Shown in pieces: positions 32,274 to 46,200 of a DNA stretch of 64,000 bases. Position 1 is the first letter of the stretch. Each line of letters opens with the position of its first letter. Both the position numbers and the translations under genes were made by a program. Below the pieces are notes generated by a model. The model did not search any database and had not been told where the DNA came from. It saw only the letters and a program-made list of their open reading frames with translations. Source of the stretch: Amphichorda felina (Eukaryota; Ascomycota; Sordariomycetes; Hypocreales; Bionectriaceae); the NCBI GenBank assembly GCA_016490725.1, contig JAEMHR010000061.1:62001-126000 (forward strand), in the 5' to 3' direction.

Positions 32274-33589
32274 CGTTGGAAGATACGCACAGCGTAGCGA
32301 CCCTGTGGATATAAGTCGCCGCTTGTGAACTCGAAGTAGTGAATGGATTGAATGAATTGGCAATACTGTTTCACTCAGAGTTTATATACCCCGCCATCAA
32401 ATATGACAGCATTACAAGACGATATACGTGCTGTGAGGGGGATGATGGTGTCATATGCCAATTCGTCTCCAGCGGCCAATGTTATTCGCCGGCGTGCTCT
32501 ACACATCAGATGGCGCGATAGGGGCATGAAGCAGATCAAGTTGTCATCGCTGCACCTCTGCATCTCCGCATCTCCGCCAAACAATCTACTCCGTTATTTT
32601 ACCATATCTCAATGTGCGACTAAGCACTACCTATGGGGAGCGGGGACCGTTTGAGGCGGCCTGTCGTGGCTGGACAGGATATCCGCTCGAGACCCGGTAG
32701 TTCTGTGCAATAATATTAGTGGGTAGAAAGACCTCTAACGGTGGACAGACTTTGTAGGCTAAGAAATTATAGTAGGTCCTAGATCTTCCAGGCAAGAAGC
32801 AATATTTCGAGGCGGTGTTCTATCTCACCGTTTGCAACTGCCATATCATTCAACGGTACCATGTGCGCTGCTTCCTACGACTTCGTCTACGAGCTACGAT
32901 AATGACATAGCTGATGTTAAGAGATAGAGGCAGAGAGCGACAGGCTGGGGCTCTAAGCAGCCCTCGGCGGCGGCGGGGAAGGCAGAGCAATAGCAATATT
33001 CTAATATATTGCTGGAAAATCGAAGTAGAATTAACGAGAGGGAGCCTCCCCGGTTTTATGTCATCTTCTTCTTTGTAGATACGCTTTCCGTGCTGTTTTA
33101 CGCATGATGCATTATGCAGAGTGAGCTTTAGTCGTTCGTTAGCGCCCAATGGGAGAGCCGGTTCCAGGTCTCTTGCGGTCCTCATTTGTCCAACATTTAC
33201 CATGCTATCAGCAGCCGAAACGTTGCAGCAGCATGTCCCATACCCCGACATACCCCGAGGCTTCCGGTGATGTAATCTACCTTACGTTATGTGCGTTCGC
33301 CCTCGCACATACTAAGACTCAACACATCAAAAGCTTTACATTTCTAGCTAATAACTGGCGTTTAAGTCTTTTGCCCACCTCATCTCTTTCAAGGTTATCA
33401 AGGCTCTTTTTTTCAACTCAATGGTTCAGCTCCCTGACAACTCAGCTGGGCCCTTTGCATTTTCACGTAGACGGCTTTACGACCTCTATCGTACCTGTAC
33501 TAGACTCAATTCTCGAAAAGATAGGATTGTAAACTGCAAAGCAGTAGGACATTCGGCGATGTAACATATCCTCAAGCTCGACCTGACAC
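32274..33589. other. Intergenic, permease promoter to asparagine synthetase 3' end
   Basis: 1,316 bp. A plus-strand open frame of 127 codons at 33149-33532 has no recognised similarity and a low-complexity Ser/Leu composition. I do not call it a gene. No repeats were recognised. Confidence 0.35.
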
Positions 33590-35790
33590 TTATTCCATCC
33601 AGTCTCCTAGGTCGGCCTTCTTAACACCAAAGCGCTCTGACAAAGTCACCCATGCGCCAACATACAGCAAACTCCTGAAGGAACCCGGATCAGCCTTCTC
33701 GCCAAAAGCACGATCCAGCGACTCCTCAACCAGGCTGAAGTCGACGAAACCTAGGGCTTCCACTGCCTCACGGGTCAGGAGTTTTGATATCATGGAATGA
33801 AGTGGGCCGTCTCGTGGCCACTTCACCGGCGCCAGGAACGGACTCTTCTTGCGCTTGTATAGCTCGTCGGTGATGAACGGCCGCACCGCTTCCCGCAGAA
33901 TCCACTTCTCAGTAAAAGACATTAGCCCGGGGGCGCCATTCTCCCACAGCGGACCTTTGTTGCTGTCGCTCACAGCCTCCTTATCTGTTCCTTCTGACGG
34001 CGCGAAGGCGATCTTGACACTCGGAGGCAGTCGGTTGACGTAGTCGGTCAAGTGGTGATCCAGAAATGGTGGCCGCGCCTCAATGCTATGGGCCATCTCG
34101 GTGCGATCACCGAGGCAGGAGAGTATTAAGTTGACGAGCGTGGTCCTATTCCACATGTAGAGGGCCGAGTGCAGGGGGTGCCAGCGAGAGCGAATCTTGG
34201 CCAGGGCTTCTGAGGAGTAGGACTCGATGACGGTATTTCTATAGTCGAGATCGGCAGACTTGTCCTGCACCCAGGGAGCAAATAGCTGTCTCTTGGCGTG
34301 CCAGGCCAGCAGAGCCCATGGGACGGTGCTATTGTTGACTTCTGCTAGGGCGGCGCACTCTCGCGGATCTCTGTCCCCTCCCGTGGCGCCCAGGTGGCCA
34401 AATATCTTAACCATATCCTCGTCGACGGAACGGTGCATCTGCTCGCGCAGTTCGTGGTGGCGTGAGAGGAATGATTCCGGCTGGGAGTGGTCGGCCTCGC
34501 GGAGAAGCTCGACTGGGAAGTAGGGGTATCCGCCAAAGTGCTCGTCGGCGCCCTCGCCAGTGAGAACGACCTTGACACCATGCTCACGAGGCAGTGTTGA
34601 AAGAGCAAACTTTGCGACGCTATTAAGGTCATAGTGGTGGTGCTCACAGTGGTATGCCGTGTCGGCAAAGTCGCGAGCCAGCGTCTCCTCGTCGACCTGC
34701 TTCTTAATCATCTCAACGCCGAGCCACTTTGCCGTCCGGTCAGCAATTCCAGACTCGTCAAAAACGTCGCCGTTGGGGAACTCGACACTGAAACAAGAGA
34801 CGTTGGGAGATGCCCCGCTGCCAATCCTGACATTGTTTTCTCGCGCAAGATGAGTGACGATACCGGCGACTGCTGAGGAGTCGATACCGCCCGAAAGGTA
34901 GACACCAACGGGAACGTCAGCACGCATCCGCAGGCGTATCGACTCTACCATCCGCTCGCGAACACCGAGCACCATCTCATCGATGGTGCGCGTTTCGACT
35001 TTAGTCTACTCCCGATCAGCACGGTCCCGGGTGGAGTTACTCGGGGCGACAGGCTCACCTTGTCTTCATAGTCGGCATCCCAGTACTGGTGGATGTTGAC
35101 ATCGCTGTCCGTAATCTCCATCCAGTGCCCCGGTGGGAGCTTCTTGACGCCCTTGAACAATGTACGATCGTCCAACTGCCACCCCGATGTGACGATAGCC
35201 TTGACATCCCACTCAGGCTTCCATCCCATCGGCAAGAATGCTTTTGCTTCGGCAGCCATGAGGATCTTGTCCCCAACGGTGGTCCACACGAGAGGTTTGA
35301 TGCCATACCGGTCCCTGGCCGCAATCACGCGCTCACTTCCAACTCGCTCGTCGTAGAGAACAAAGGCGAACTCTCCACGCAGGTGCTCAAAAAGCCCCGG
35401 CGCTCCGTAGATCTTGTACAAGGCCAGGACCAGCTCGCTGTCGCTTTGCCCAGAGAAGGTATACCCGTGCCCCTCCGAGCAGACCTTGCGCAGGCGGTCG
35501 TATTCGTATATCTCACCATTCACAACGGCATGAACAAGCCCGTCGTCACTCTCAAGGGGTTGCCGTCCGCTTGGGCTAAGGTCATTGATGGAGAGCCGGC
35601 AATGACCGAGACCGACACGCTTGTCATGGCTTATCCAGAGCCCAGACTCGTCTGGGCCACGATGATTGAGCACGTCGATGGAAGCCTGGAGCTTCTCTGG
35701 GAGGGATATATCTGATACACCATTCGTGTAGTCATTATCGCAATCGTGCGTGGCTCTAGGATCGCGTACACTGGTCGTGATGCCACACAT
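33590..35790 (-). CDS. Asparagine synthetase (glutamine-hydrolysing), AsnB-like
   Basis: Two exons, 35790-35059 and 35005-33590, with a 53-bp intron; 715 residues. It starts MCGI, so Cys2 becomes the N-terminal nucleophile of a class II glutamine amidotransferase. NHRGPDESG and the VNGEIYEYD loop are also present. The synthetase half has the PP-loop SGGIDSS (282-288) and the downstream GEGADEHFGGYP. The enzyme converts aspartate, glutamine and ATP to asparagine, glutamate and AMP. The protein is longer than typical yeast asparagine synthetases (about 570 residues). Such AsnB-like enzymes also amidate acids other than aspartate in some secondary pathways. Whether this one is metabolic or specialised cannot be told here. 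It lies about 17 kb from the metabolite cluster and lacks an exact palindrome upstream. Confidence 0.95.
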
Positions 35791-37290
35791 GATGAAGGTT
35801 CGGCACTCAGTGTCGGTGGAGAGAATACTGCCCAGTATTTTCCTGGTTCATACGAGCATAAGTAGCTTCTTTATGAAGAGCTCGATGCTCCCACAGCATA
35901 CGTGTACAAGGAGGCTTTGCGTACATGTATGAGCGATGTCACCTAGTGTGAGACACGGGATCTTCATGTTGCACCTTGCAGAGACGGCGTTATTCCTCAA
36001 TTATCTATGGCCATACGAAGGTTGCGGTCAAAAGTCTTATACCATTAGGTACGTACCCCACTAACAGGAACATGCATATGAGACCGTTCAGAGGCTATTA
36101 GTAGGGTACGTACCTAGTAGGACAAGACTTTTGACCGCAACCTTCGTACATTTCCGCATGGCCGACGGGACATGCCTCAGCGGCAATGGACGTCTAGACC
36201 AACGGTCGGCCGCCGCATCTGACCGCTTCAAGATATGAAGATTAGTTACCCCACCAAATGATCTTGTACGACGTATAACGGGGACGCATAAGCGCGACGA
36301 TTACCCCGTGACCCTGCCCGTCGTCGGGCTTTACCCGTTGGCATGGCTAGCTCTCTAGTCCCGCCATTTTCCCCTGGCTCTTGTGATTTTGCTGTGGAAA
36401 TCTCTCGACGCTGATAAGAGACAAACAGATATCTCTGTCACTAGATACATACTAGGTCTGGTTGTGGGCGTGGGGTGAATGTGAGTCGATTTGTAAAAAG
36501 TAAACACCCAAGTGGGAACGGGCCAAATATGGAAATAGGGCCCATGGGTAGGTACCACAGGGAAAGACATGTATCACCCACAGCACGGTTCCCAGTGAGT
36601 CGTGTACAGGTGATTGGGTGATTGACTGTAGGTTAGGTAGCACGGCCAAGCAATACAAATAGCCTATTGGGCCCTGCTCCCACTCACGGATCGTCAAGTA
36701 ACTCCTCATGAGATAGATTATTTGTTTCGGTTAGTCGATCATTCGATCATTCGGCCCTCCACAAATCACACTTGAAACTATTCTCTTCACCATCCACGAA
36801 GCGCACAGCGTGGGATTTCTGTTACCAAGTCCCAAGAATGGTGCCTAAAGAAAGCACAGGTCGATTGGCTCCTAGATGTAGGGTAGGTGGGTAGCATCAG
36901 TCACAGCAATTCACAAATATCAACACCAAGACGTCAATGACACACCCCTATGCACCTATGTACATGTAAACAATGCCCAAGAGGCCCCGAACATATCGAA
37001 CTCGAAGTTGGTCATCACTCTTTATTACTGAAACGGGTATTTGGCGGCCAGCCATACTCGCTGCGAGTTCTTTCTGACCCGGGTGTTCATGCGACCCCGA
37101 GACTTCACGCAGTGCCGATTCCCTCTAACCACCTGTTTAGAGGTTAGTTTTGCACAGGACACCGGTAAGGTGCGACTTACGTGTGATGCGCTTCAATAGT
37201 TGGATGGTGTCCACAATTTTTGCTACACGTTAGTCCTTGGAAAAAGTGCAACATTTTTTAGCTAAAGCGGGAGTCTATTATCTGCAGGAT
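35791..37290. other. Intergenic, asparagine synthetase promoter and MITE
   Basis: 1.5 kb with no supported gene. It contains the MITE at 36016-36146 and a one-mismatch palindrome TCGGCCGC at 36206-36213 that I treat as chance. A small hairpin with arms CCTCTAA/TTAGAGG lies at 37122-37143. Confidence 0.45.
36016..36146. mobile_element. 131-bp MITE with long terminal inverted repeats and TA target duplication
   Basis: The ends are perfect inverted repeats of 23 bp beginning CGAAGGTTGCGGTCAAAAGT, flanked on both sides by TA. Further inside, a second inverted pair (AGGTACGTACC type) gives an almost continuous fold-back. There is no coding capacity. The TA duplication points to mobilisation by a Tc1/mariner-type transposase in trans. 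It lies about 225 bp upstream of the asparagine synthetase start. The perfect arms suggest a fairly recent insertion. Confidence 0.85.
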
Positions 37291-40200
37291 TCAGCTGACA
37301 GATATGAAATCTTCGATAGTCAGAAGCTCATCGTTGAGTAATCGGCCCATATGCGTCTTATCTATACTCTCACAATCACGCCTGACTTTTGTGAAGATCC
37401 CCTTAAAGAACTCCACATAATCACCGTGGAAATGGGGCAATTCAACCCCTTCCGTAGTGTCTGCGTGGGAGTGTTGTAATGTCTCGGGACCTCGAAGCCC
37501 CACGTTGAGGAAGCGGGACACCCTGGCGTACTCCTCGAAGCTGTCGAAGTAGAGCTGGCCGGCAAACAGGTTAAGCTGCAGAGTGAGCGACTGTGGAATC
37601 GGAGACATTGGCCTGTCTGGCACCGTGTACAAATCTAGCGAATCCAACGGGCGGTAGCCAAGGTTGGGGCGGGTGGCATAGAGGTGTAGACACACGGTCT
37701 CGGACTCCATGATCGTGGGTAATAGTTCTTGTGCCTCGTATGGGCTGATTATGACCATGCGTGTCATAGACCCTGCCAGCGGATGATGCGGGCCCGTGAG
37801 GATCCATTGTATGGATCTTTGGAAACAGTCCTGGGCCCTAGATGGAGCCTTGCGTCCGAATTTAACCGTCCGAGCAAAGTCGACCGACACCAGAAGGTCC
37901 CAGCGGCACTGCGACAGATCTATGTGAGCTGCAGCTGTCGTCTTCGAGAGGGACATGAGCGCGGGCATGACTGCTTCCGACCGGTCATCCAGCGCCCCCG
38001 TCGAAACAAAGTGTAGGATATCGGGGTGGACACGATGCGGCAGTGGCTTGGCCGGCGGCGCCCTCTGCATCTGACGCTGACGCTCAATCTCAGGCGCCAA
38101 TTCGCGCTCTTGCTCTTCCCTAAATGTGGCAGGCCGGTGGTCCGGAGCTCCAAACTCTTGGCATCGCAGGTCAATGGCATCGTCCGTCTCATCATCCACC
38201 TCCTGGTCGACTCTCGTCTCCACAACAGGCCGGTATCTCGCCTCAATCGACTGTGCCTCATCTTCTAGGAACTCACCGGCATATTCCGGGGACATTGTAT
38301 TGCTTCCATTCTCGTCGCGAGAACGAGACCACAGCCTCTTGTGCTCTCGGTGTCGCTTGCCCTGTATCGCCCACAGTGGGATGCTCCGTCTGGCGTCCTG
38401 CCAGGTCTCGGATATTGCCCACTCGAGGATTGCTGCCACGTCTAAAGCACAGCCACAAACACCCCGTGATAGTATCTCCATCTCGATCTCGTGCGGGATA
38501 AAGAAGGTCACCGATTGGCCCTTGCCCAGCTCCCTCATTCTCATACATGCTGTGGATATCTGTCAGCCTTATACTCTGTACTGATGCCGGCAGGCAAACG
38601 CACCTTGAACGAGCCTATCCTTTGTGAGGTTTGCTCCCAGAGTGACGGCGGCGCGGTAGTCTTGCGGCAGCTTCAGATCTGTGCCTCTCGTGTGCGCCTC
38701 GTCCAAGAAGACAAGACAAGCGTCCAGTTGGCCGGCGTACGGGGATGTATGCAGCGGCTCGATGGTACCGTGGCGGTCTAGGACGCAAATTTGGTCATGT
38801 GCATCAAAGAATACCACCGCTTTTATACCGTTATCATCTTGGCGCATTGAAAGCCATGTCTGAGCCACTTCTAGGTTATTGAGCTCTAAGATCTGTGCGC
38901 CCACGTCGATAATGACCCGGACTGGTTCTTGGATCGAGACTACCTGTGATAACAGCCCCTCTGCATCGGATATCGGGGACGTACCATTGCCCAGGCACAT
39001 GGTCACTAGATGGTTCTCTGGCCGCAATAGATAGGTCAAAACTAGCGCGTTGGTATGTTCTTGTTCCGGCAGGTCAAGCTGTTGCACTGACAAGGGGAGC
39101 ATAACACGAGAGTCGTTGGTCCCGCTGAAACCGGTGGTAGGAAGGCCCTTCATCTCGCCCAGGTCCCAGCCCGACGCAGTGAGCTTGTGTGGGAACTCCT
39201 TCATCTCCTTGGTAAAGACAATGTGGGACAGGAAATAGTCGACTGCGGCCTTGGCAAACCGGAAGCAGGGAAACACGAGACTCGTGCACTGGAGCACATC
39301 CTCGAGGTTTAACCCGCTTAACTTTTGAAAGGCCGCGGGTAGGTTATTTGCGTCGCCTACCCACGACTGGTACTCTATATCTGCTTGGTCTGACTGGCAG
39401 AGATGGCGAAACGCTTCGAATAGATTGTCGTCTGTCAGGCCACCGTAGTAGTAGCTGAGACACGTCAAAAGAATGACCACTTCCGGATGACTGAACTCGG
39501 ACCGCGGACTGGGCTTGTCCTTTGCTCTGTAAGGAACTGCCAGTCTTGTCGGGGGACATCTGTCGTTAACAAGACCGTAGTCTACTTTCCATCTCTTCTG
39601 TATAAAGATGAACAGCAGTACTCGCTCTGCTAGCAGCCCTCGTAGGAGAAGCAGGGTATTCCTGGTTTGATCTGACCACAGGCTGCTCTCCTCGACTGCC
39701 TTGATTTCCGAATCTGTAAGCTGTTCAAGAGTAATGTATTTGTAAACGGCAGATCGAACAGAGGGAGAGTATCTTGGCAAAGGAAGCCCGCAGAGCCCCA
39801 TTTCGCAAATCCGAGCTGCAACCAGATGCAAGAGCTGCGTCTCTGCATCTTTTTTCACAACCCTAGTTCGCGGAAAGCTGCCAGGGCATCGAAGAGAGAC
39901 CTTTATGGACTGGGGGAGCTCTTCATGGATCAGCGGAATGGTTTTTCGCACAATGTCTAGGACATTATGAATGCATTTCCATCGATCTGGGCTGTTGTCG
40001 ATGGGTTGCTGTAAGCCCAGTGTGTATATAAGCTCGAAATTGACGCCGAAGTTCTCGTCGCTTTCATCGACAACGTCACGCGTTTTTTTGTTCAGGAACT
40101 CGAGCGACTCGAGCATGTGGCGCCCAATTTGATCTTTCCCAACTACCATGCGCTCGAGAGCCATGAGCTTGAATGATAGGACATTCTCGGGATCGACAAG

Positions 40201-43200
40201 GAGAACACCTCCTTCGTCGATGCAGTGGTGGAAGATGCTCTGGATTACAGCCACGTCTGACGCCCCAGGCTGAACGTCACGGGAGAATGGCAGCTGGAAG
40301 ATAGGCCTGTTTATCAAGCCCCCAAGCTTGGAAACAAGCACATCAAGCATCTGCTTTGCTTGCGGCTTTCCAACAATGACTCTCACTAGACGATGTCCGT
40401 CCGCCAGCGCCGTGGCAATCATTGGGACAATTACCGAGGACTTGCCCTCTCCCATATTGAGCTGCATAACGTGGTTGTGGTCCCCCGATGTGGCCCTCAT
40501 GCGCTGGGCAACCTGCTCTTGGACATCGCGAATGGTTATGCCGCTCTCAATTTCGAGAAGAAGTGTCTCGGGGTGCCTGTAGGGATCCCAGTCCCCATGC
40601 CCGGTGTTGCTGAGACCCTTGATTAGGCCCGCCGGGTTACTGCACAAGGAGAGCCTCCGTTTGGTCTGCTGGAGGAAACTGAGAGCGAGACCATACTGGA
40701 TGATGGATCTCTTCCAGTCTTCGGGCAGCTTGTGCCATCTTGTCCGGGAAAGTCTCTGCAGGAAGAACACTGGAGAAAGCCTCGGCCATTGTCTCATGTG
40801 ACCCTCCACGCCGTCTGCCAAGAACCCCACTGCATCCAGCATCTCAGAGTAGACACGGTCTACATGGCCCTGATAGTACGTCTGCTGCTCTTCCAGGAGA
40901 TCTCGTATGGCCGCGACTGGCTGTCTCAGCTCTGCGGCTTCGTTCCGCTCACCCAAGGACTGAAGGCTGGTTCTCAATGCTGTGACATAGCGCTCCTCGT
41001 AGGTGGAAGCGGCCTTGGACCTTAGATCTGCGATTAGACTCATCAGTCGGCCTCTAGTACTGAGGGTATCCTTCTTCTCGACCAGAAGATGCGCCATGTC
41101 AGGGGGAGCGATGTGTCTCAGTCCAGGAGCTGGACCGGCGAATAAGTCATCCGCATTCACAAAACGCCGGGCACGGCGATTTTTCCATTTAGGTAAAGGA
41201 AGAAAAGAGGGATTCTTGGGCATCTGGTGAATGGGCAGAGGCATAAGATCGACAAGATCATCAATGTACTGTCTCAGTAGCTGATTGTCATGCCATATCT
41301 TGAACAGAGACTCGGCTGCAGCCACGGCACCGCTGGTGTTATAGTATCTGGACCACTTGCTCTCTCTGCTGTCCAGTATGCTCCGGTCTAGTGTGCGATT
41401 TGGGCATTGCCTGGCCAATTCGCTGGCAAGTATTTCTCGAGCGGCCCGTTGATTCCCCTCGAAGAGCTTTTGCTGCCTCTTGGAATGGATCCCTTTTTTG
41501 CAGTCGATTCGAGGGACTTGAGCTTCGGGAGACTTCTGGAACGGAATGCAATAATGCTGCACGGCGTCCTCCAGCTCAGGAAGGCTCAAGCAGTGTCCCA
41601 TTGATAACGTGAAACTGTGAGCAGTCGGTGGCTTGACATGTGGCATAGAGTCAAGGTAGAATGTCGAAAGAGCGTAAAGGACTGGCATATCATGGCTTTC
41701 GGCGTAGGCGAGCGAGGACAACCACATGGTCAGGCCGAACTTGTTGACCAAGTCGCGCTGCCTGCTGAGCAGAAGGTGAAGCTTGATGAAGTTTTGGGCA
41801 ATATATTTCCCGTCTTCGGAGAGCCATCGGGCGTCGTAGCTGAGTTTGGAAATTTTGAAGGGTCGAGGATCATTTTTCACGGCTCCATGTCCGGTCAGAA
41901 AGTCCCATATGTGGTCATCTAGCTTCTGTGGCAGACGGAGGAATGGCCTTGAATCTCCAGAATAAATCACCCTGGACATAGAAGCAGCACGGTGTGAAGA
42001 TTCTATACACATTCGCTGGTCTCGCGCAGGGTAAACCGCGTCATGCTGCCAGGAATACTTCTCAGCGCCGAACTCTGAAACTCTAAATGTAGACGAGCGG
42101 ATGTCATCCCGTTCCTGGAGGTGGTGGTCGACGCCTTTCAATTCCGGGGGCTGGATGTGTTTGTTTGGATCGAAGAGGCGATACTGGGAGTGTCTATGCA
42201 GGAGGTGCTGGACTGCCTGATGGAAGCCTCCGTGTTGAGCCAGGAAGCCCAGTGCAGAATCCCACCCAACTACCTGCATCACCTGCTTGTGTGCCGGATA
42301 GTATTCCCTCCGGGGGGTCAAGCGGGAAATCATGACAAGCGTCTCTATGACCTCCCTGGTTAAGGGGTTGAAGGATTTCACAGCCGCAGAGTTTAAGATC
42401 GACAATGCTTCCTCGGTTCCTGTCCTACCAGTGAGTGTGTCTGGCAGGCAGAACGATGTCAAAGCATGCAAATAGCAGATCCATAGTCTGGAGAGTATGC
42501 TGCCGTTGCTGACAAGCCTCCCAAGCCTGTTGTCCACGCGGTACGCGTATGTTCTGGTGGCTGAATCCTTGTCGATGTGTACGACCACGTGCTGTCCGGA
42601 CCTTTCATAGTGTGGCTCTCCATGGGGAATGAGGATCATTCTGGAATTATCCTTCTCTTCCGCCCGAAGAATGAGCATGCTGCGGAGGCCTACCAGGCTC
42701 CCAAGCATCTGTTCTTTATCGATATACATGCCATGATACTGTCGTGAGTGGATCCGGTTGTCGCCTGGGAATATAGAGAACCCAAGTTGTAGCCGGGGGA
42801 GCTCAATTTCAAGCAGACCATTTCTTGAGTCAAGAGTGCAGTGGATATGGAGGCTATGCTCCAGGGGATCCAATACCTTCGCGATGATCTTTGCCGTATG
42901 ACTTCGGATATCAACCAGACGTCGGTCGTTGACGTCCAAAAGCCAACATCCATCGGGTCCAGTACTTCTCAAAATCCATTCTGGAGAGGACAAATCCCAG
43001 GGGCTCTGCTGTTGACAAAAAGACACCGTCCTGCTTTCGACGTGGTACCAATGAACGTATTCCTGGATGAACGCAGCTGGGAAGCAATGATTAAGACGAC
43101 ACCGCGGTACAAGCTCGTATGTCTGATTGTTGGGACCTTGGGCTCGAACAAGGAGCTCATTTGCCTTGGACATTCCAAAATGCAACGTGTACCCCTCAAC

Positions 43201-46200
43201 CTCGATCTTTGCTGAGAACCGCATTCCGGGTACGGTAGTGGGGACAACCTCGATGGCGGTCTGTCCAAAAAGCACTCGATACATGTCGTGAGTTTCGTAT
43301 TCCACAGGCAAGCGATTCAATGGCACACCATTTATAAGGAGCTCCCCATTGAGCAGGTTGAAATGGATCACGGGGATCTTCTCTAGCCCCTCAGCTCTGG
43401 CATTGTTCGTCAACCAGTTGTCATAGGCTGACGATACCCATCTCCAGCCGGAAACTGCCCTGTACGCGGGCCACTGCCTGTGTACAACACTGTCCAAGGA
43501 CTCGTCGCCCTGGTTGACAATCCTTTCTGCCAGGACCTGATAGGTCCTGTATGAGAGGCGCTGCCATCGTCGGTACAGGAGGTCAGTCAGGCCTCCTGTG
43601 TCGTTTGCCGTGCTTTTTGACTCCTGAATCAAGGCGGAACATTGTAAGAAAACATACATCTCTTTAGAAGTGCAGAAAAGTTCCTCTAAGGTCGAAGATT
43701 CGAGATTGAACGACGCAGAACAAATTAAGGCATTGGTGAGGATCTTGTCACTGAACTCCGCCCTTTCCCCATCGTCGGTGGACATAGATAGCTTTTCACT
43801 GAGATCCTCGAGCCAGTCCATGCTAGTTTCCCTGCTAGCTTTGAGAAACTCCAGGCATTGTTCACGCCAGTGCTCATCCTGTGTCAAAGTATGAATCCGG
43901 CACGCCAGGGAAATCAGCGTGAACAGTGTATGGCTTGCCTGCCAGTTATATTGAATGCCTCTGAGCGTCTCACGAAGTCCAGATATCAGAGCGCGGAGTA
44001 ATCTTGCGTCTTCAATGACCGCATGACCCTCTCGGAGGTTTCCATGATTGCCTCGGGGTCCAACCTGGTGGGTGCACTGGAGGAGTGTATACGTAGCCTC
44101 GGTGGTGTTCAGATTCATTGAAGGGGCTCGAAGCTGGACCAGAATATTCTGCCACTGAATACGGTAGCCCAGTGGGATGGAGCAAAGCGCTTTGAAGTCC
44201 CCAGGAGGCATGTTCTCAGGGCACGTTGACTGGCTTGCTATGGCCGTATTAGGCGACGGTCCACTAGGGTGGTCCGGCCCCCGGCGCAAGAACTTCTGCA
44301 CCGCTGATGACTTCATGGGGAGCTTGTACGTGCATTGCTCCTCAATCTTTTCCCCCGGGTGGAGATTCTTCACGAAAATGCCGAGCCGTTGGTCGTAGAG
44401 GTGGTAGTTTAGGCCGCTCCGAAGACACGCGTCCTGCTCCGTTGCGCTTCCGACCTTCTTCCTTTCGCGATGTGTTACGATGTGCGGCTTGGTTCCTGAA
44501 AGTGGTATGATGCGCTGGGCTTCCCCGAACGGTTCAAAGAATTGTGACAGGGACTGATAGCTGGCAGGGGTATACTTTCTTCTAGGAGAATCGTGCGAAC
44601 GGAACGATAATCCTAGAACTTCCGACTGTACGAACATGGTCACATCGCGCCAGTGGCCATAGGACGGCGGGACCAGAAGTTCAAATACAGTCGAGAACGC
44701 CTCTAGAGGATTGGAGGGCAGGGGCCACTCGTGTATTTGTATGCTGATGGCTTCGGCCTTCCGCAAGTAGCCACATCGCGCGCACTGGGCTTCATCATGC
44801 TTCTCAATGTTGCACTCGTCCCATTCCGACCATTCTGTGGTCATCTGACAGGTGGTGGACTCATAGCAGCTCACTAGGCTTCCATACTGGGCTTTCTTTG
44901 CGTGAAACTCGGCCTTCTTTGTCTCGCGGCATTGCGTTGCCCAACATTCTATCCTTGCCTTTAGATCCTGGTGTTCTTGCGAAAGCTTGTAGTATCTTGC
45001 TGAGAAGCTATTTTCTGTGCCAAATGCGCGCAGAACGTCGGGTGACGGGTAGGTCGACCGAGATATACGGTCTTCCAGGTACTCCTCCACGGTAGATAGC
45101 CTATTCATCTGATGTCGGGACAGCAGCAAGAGATTTTGGAACAACTCGGGTGGGATTCCTGGGTCGTACTGTCTCAGGAGAGGGATTGCCGACAAAGCCG
45201 CCTGGTCGCACGCAACCCATAATTCAAGGATAGTGAGAATCATCAAGGAAGTTGACTCGGGATCTGATGCATACTCGGCCTCAGCTAGCTGGTGATATAG
45301 CTCAATGAGTTCCCTCAACCGTCCACTTGTATCCTCACCGGAGCGATGCATGTTGAGCCAGAAGTTAAGGTTCGAAGCCACCCATGCCTCAAAACCAATA
45401 AGCTCAAATCGCAGCTGATCACCAGATGCAGCATATAGCGATGGTAGAGCTTCATTGTTGAACTTCTGTAGTTTTAAGGTAGGCTTAAAATCCGTCCCAC
45501 TGTGGTGGACGCTTCTCGCGCCGAGATGGTTCACGAATTCATCGAGTTCAGGCACTCGAAACAAAGTGTCCGGGACGAAATCCCGACCAAGCAATTCCGA
45601 TAGCGTGGGACTGAGCAATTCTGAATCCTGGATCTGATTCCATCTCTCCTCCAGGATCCGGTCTGTCTTGTCCAGCACGCCTCGTACGAAATCTTGTGTA
45701 TCGTTGCTGACGCTACCGATCTTGAGTATTCGCTGGCGTATCTTGGCACCCATGGCCAGGAAGAAGTCGCCATGATAGTCATAAGGGTGGAGTTTCAATA
45801 AGACTTTTGCCATGAAAAAGATCATGAACTCTTTGTAGGGCCTTCCTAGCGACTTCAGGTTGAACCGCGAGGAGACCAAGTGTAGACCAACGCGCATAAC
45901 CAGCCAGAGGGGAGATCTTCTCCAGGGTTGGAGGCTGCTGTAGTAGAAAACTTCGTCCCGGGTATTTTTCCAGATTGCTGATGTCGTGGCCTCTCGTCCA
46001 AGGGGAGCCAGAACGGAAATGAGAAACTCGGTGATGATTTTGGGGTGCGTCGTGTCGCGATCCTCGTCGAGCATGTGGGCAGCCTTCTTTGCCTTTGGCT
46101 GCGTACCCTCCACCCGCTGTTGGCTCATCCTGGCCACAGTGGACGCAAACGCCTCGCGAAAGGAAGGTTCTTGGAACACATTACGGGGAAGATATACCCC

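Noticed and set aside
33149..33532. 127-codon plus-strand open frame before the asparagine synthetase 3' end
   Set aside because: There is no recognisable domain, the composition is low-complexity, and no splice or neighbour evidence supports it.
36206..36213. TCGGCCGC, one mismatch from the cluster palindrome
   Set aside because: It lies about 20 kb from the cluster and loses the palindrome symmetry. Single-mismatch 8-mers are expected by chance in 64 kb.
37122..37143. Short hairpin CCTCTAA/TTAGAGG
   Set aside because: The 7-bp arms with an 8-bp loop are too short to separate from chance, and no gene end lies close enough to make it a terminator.
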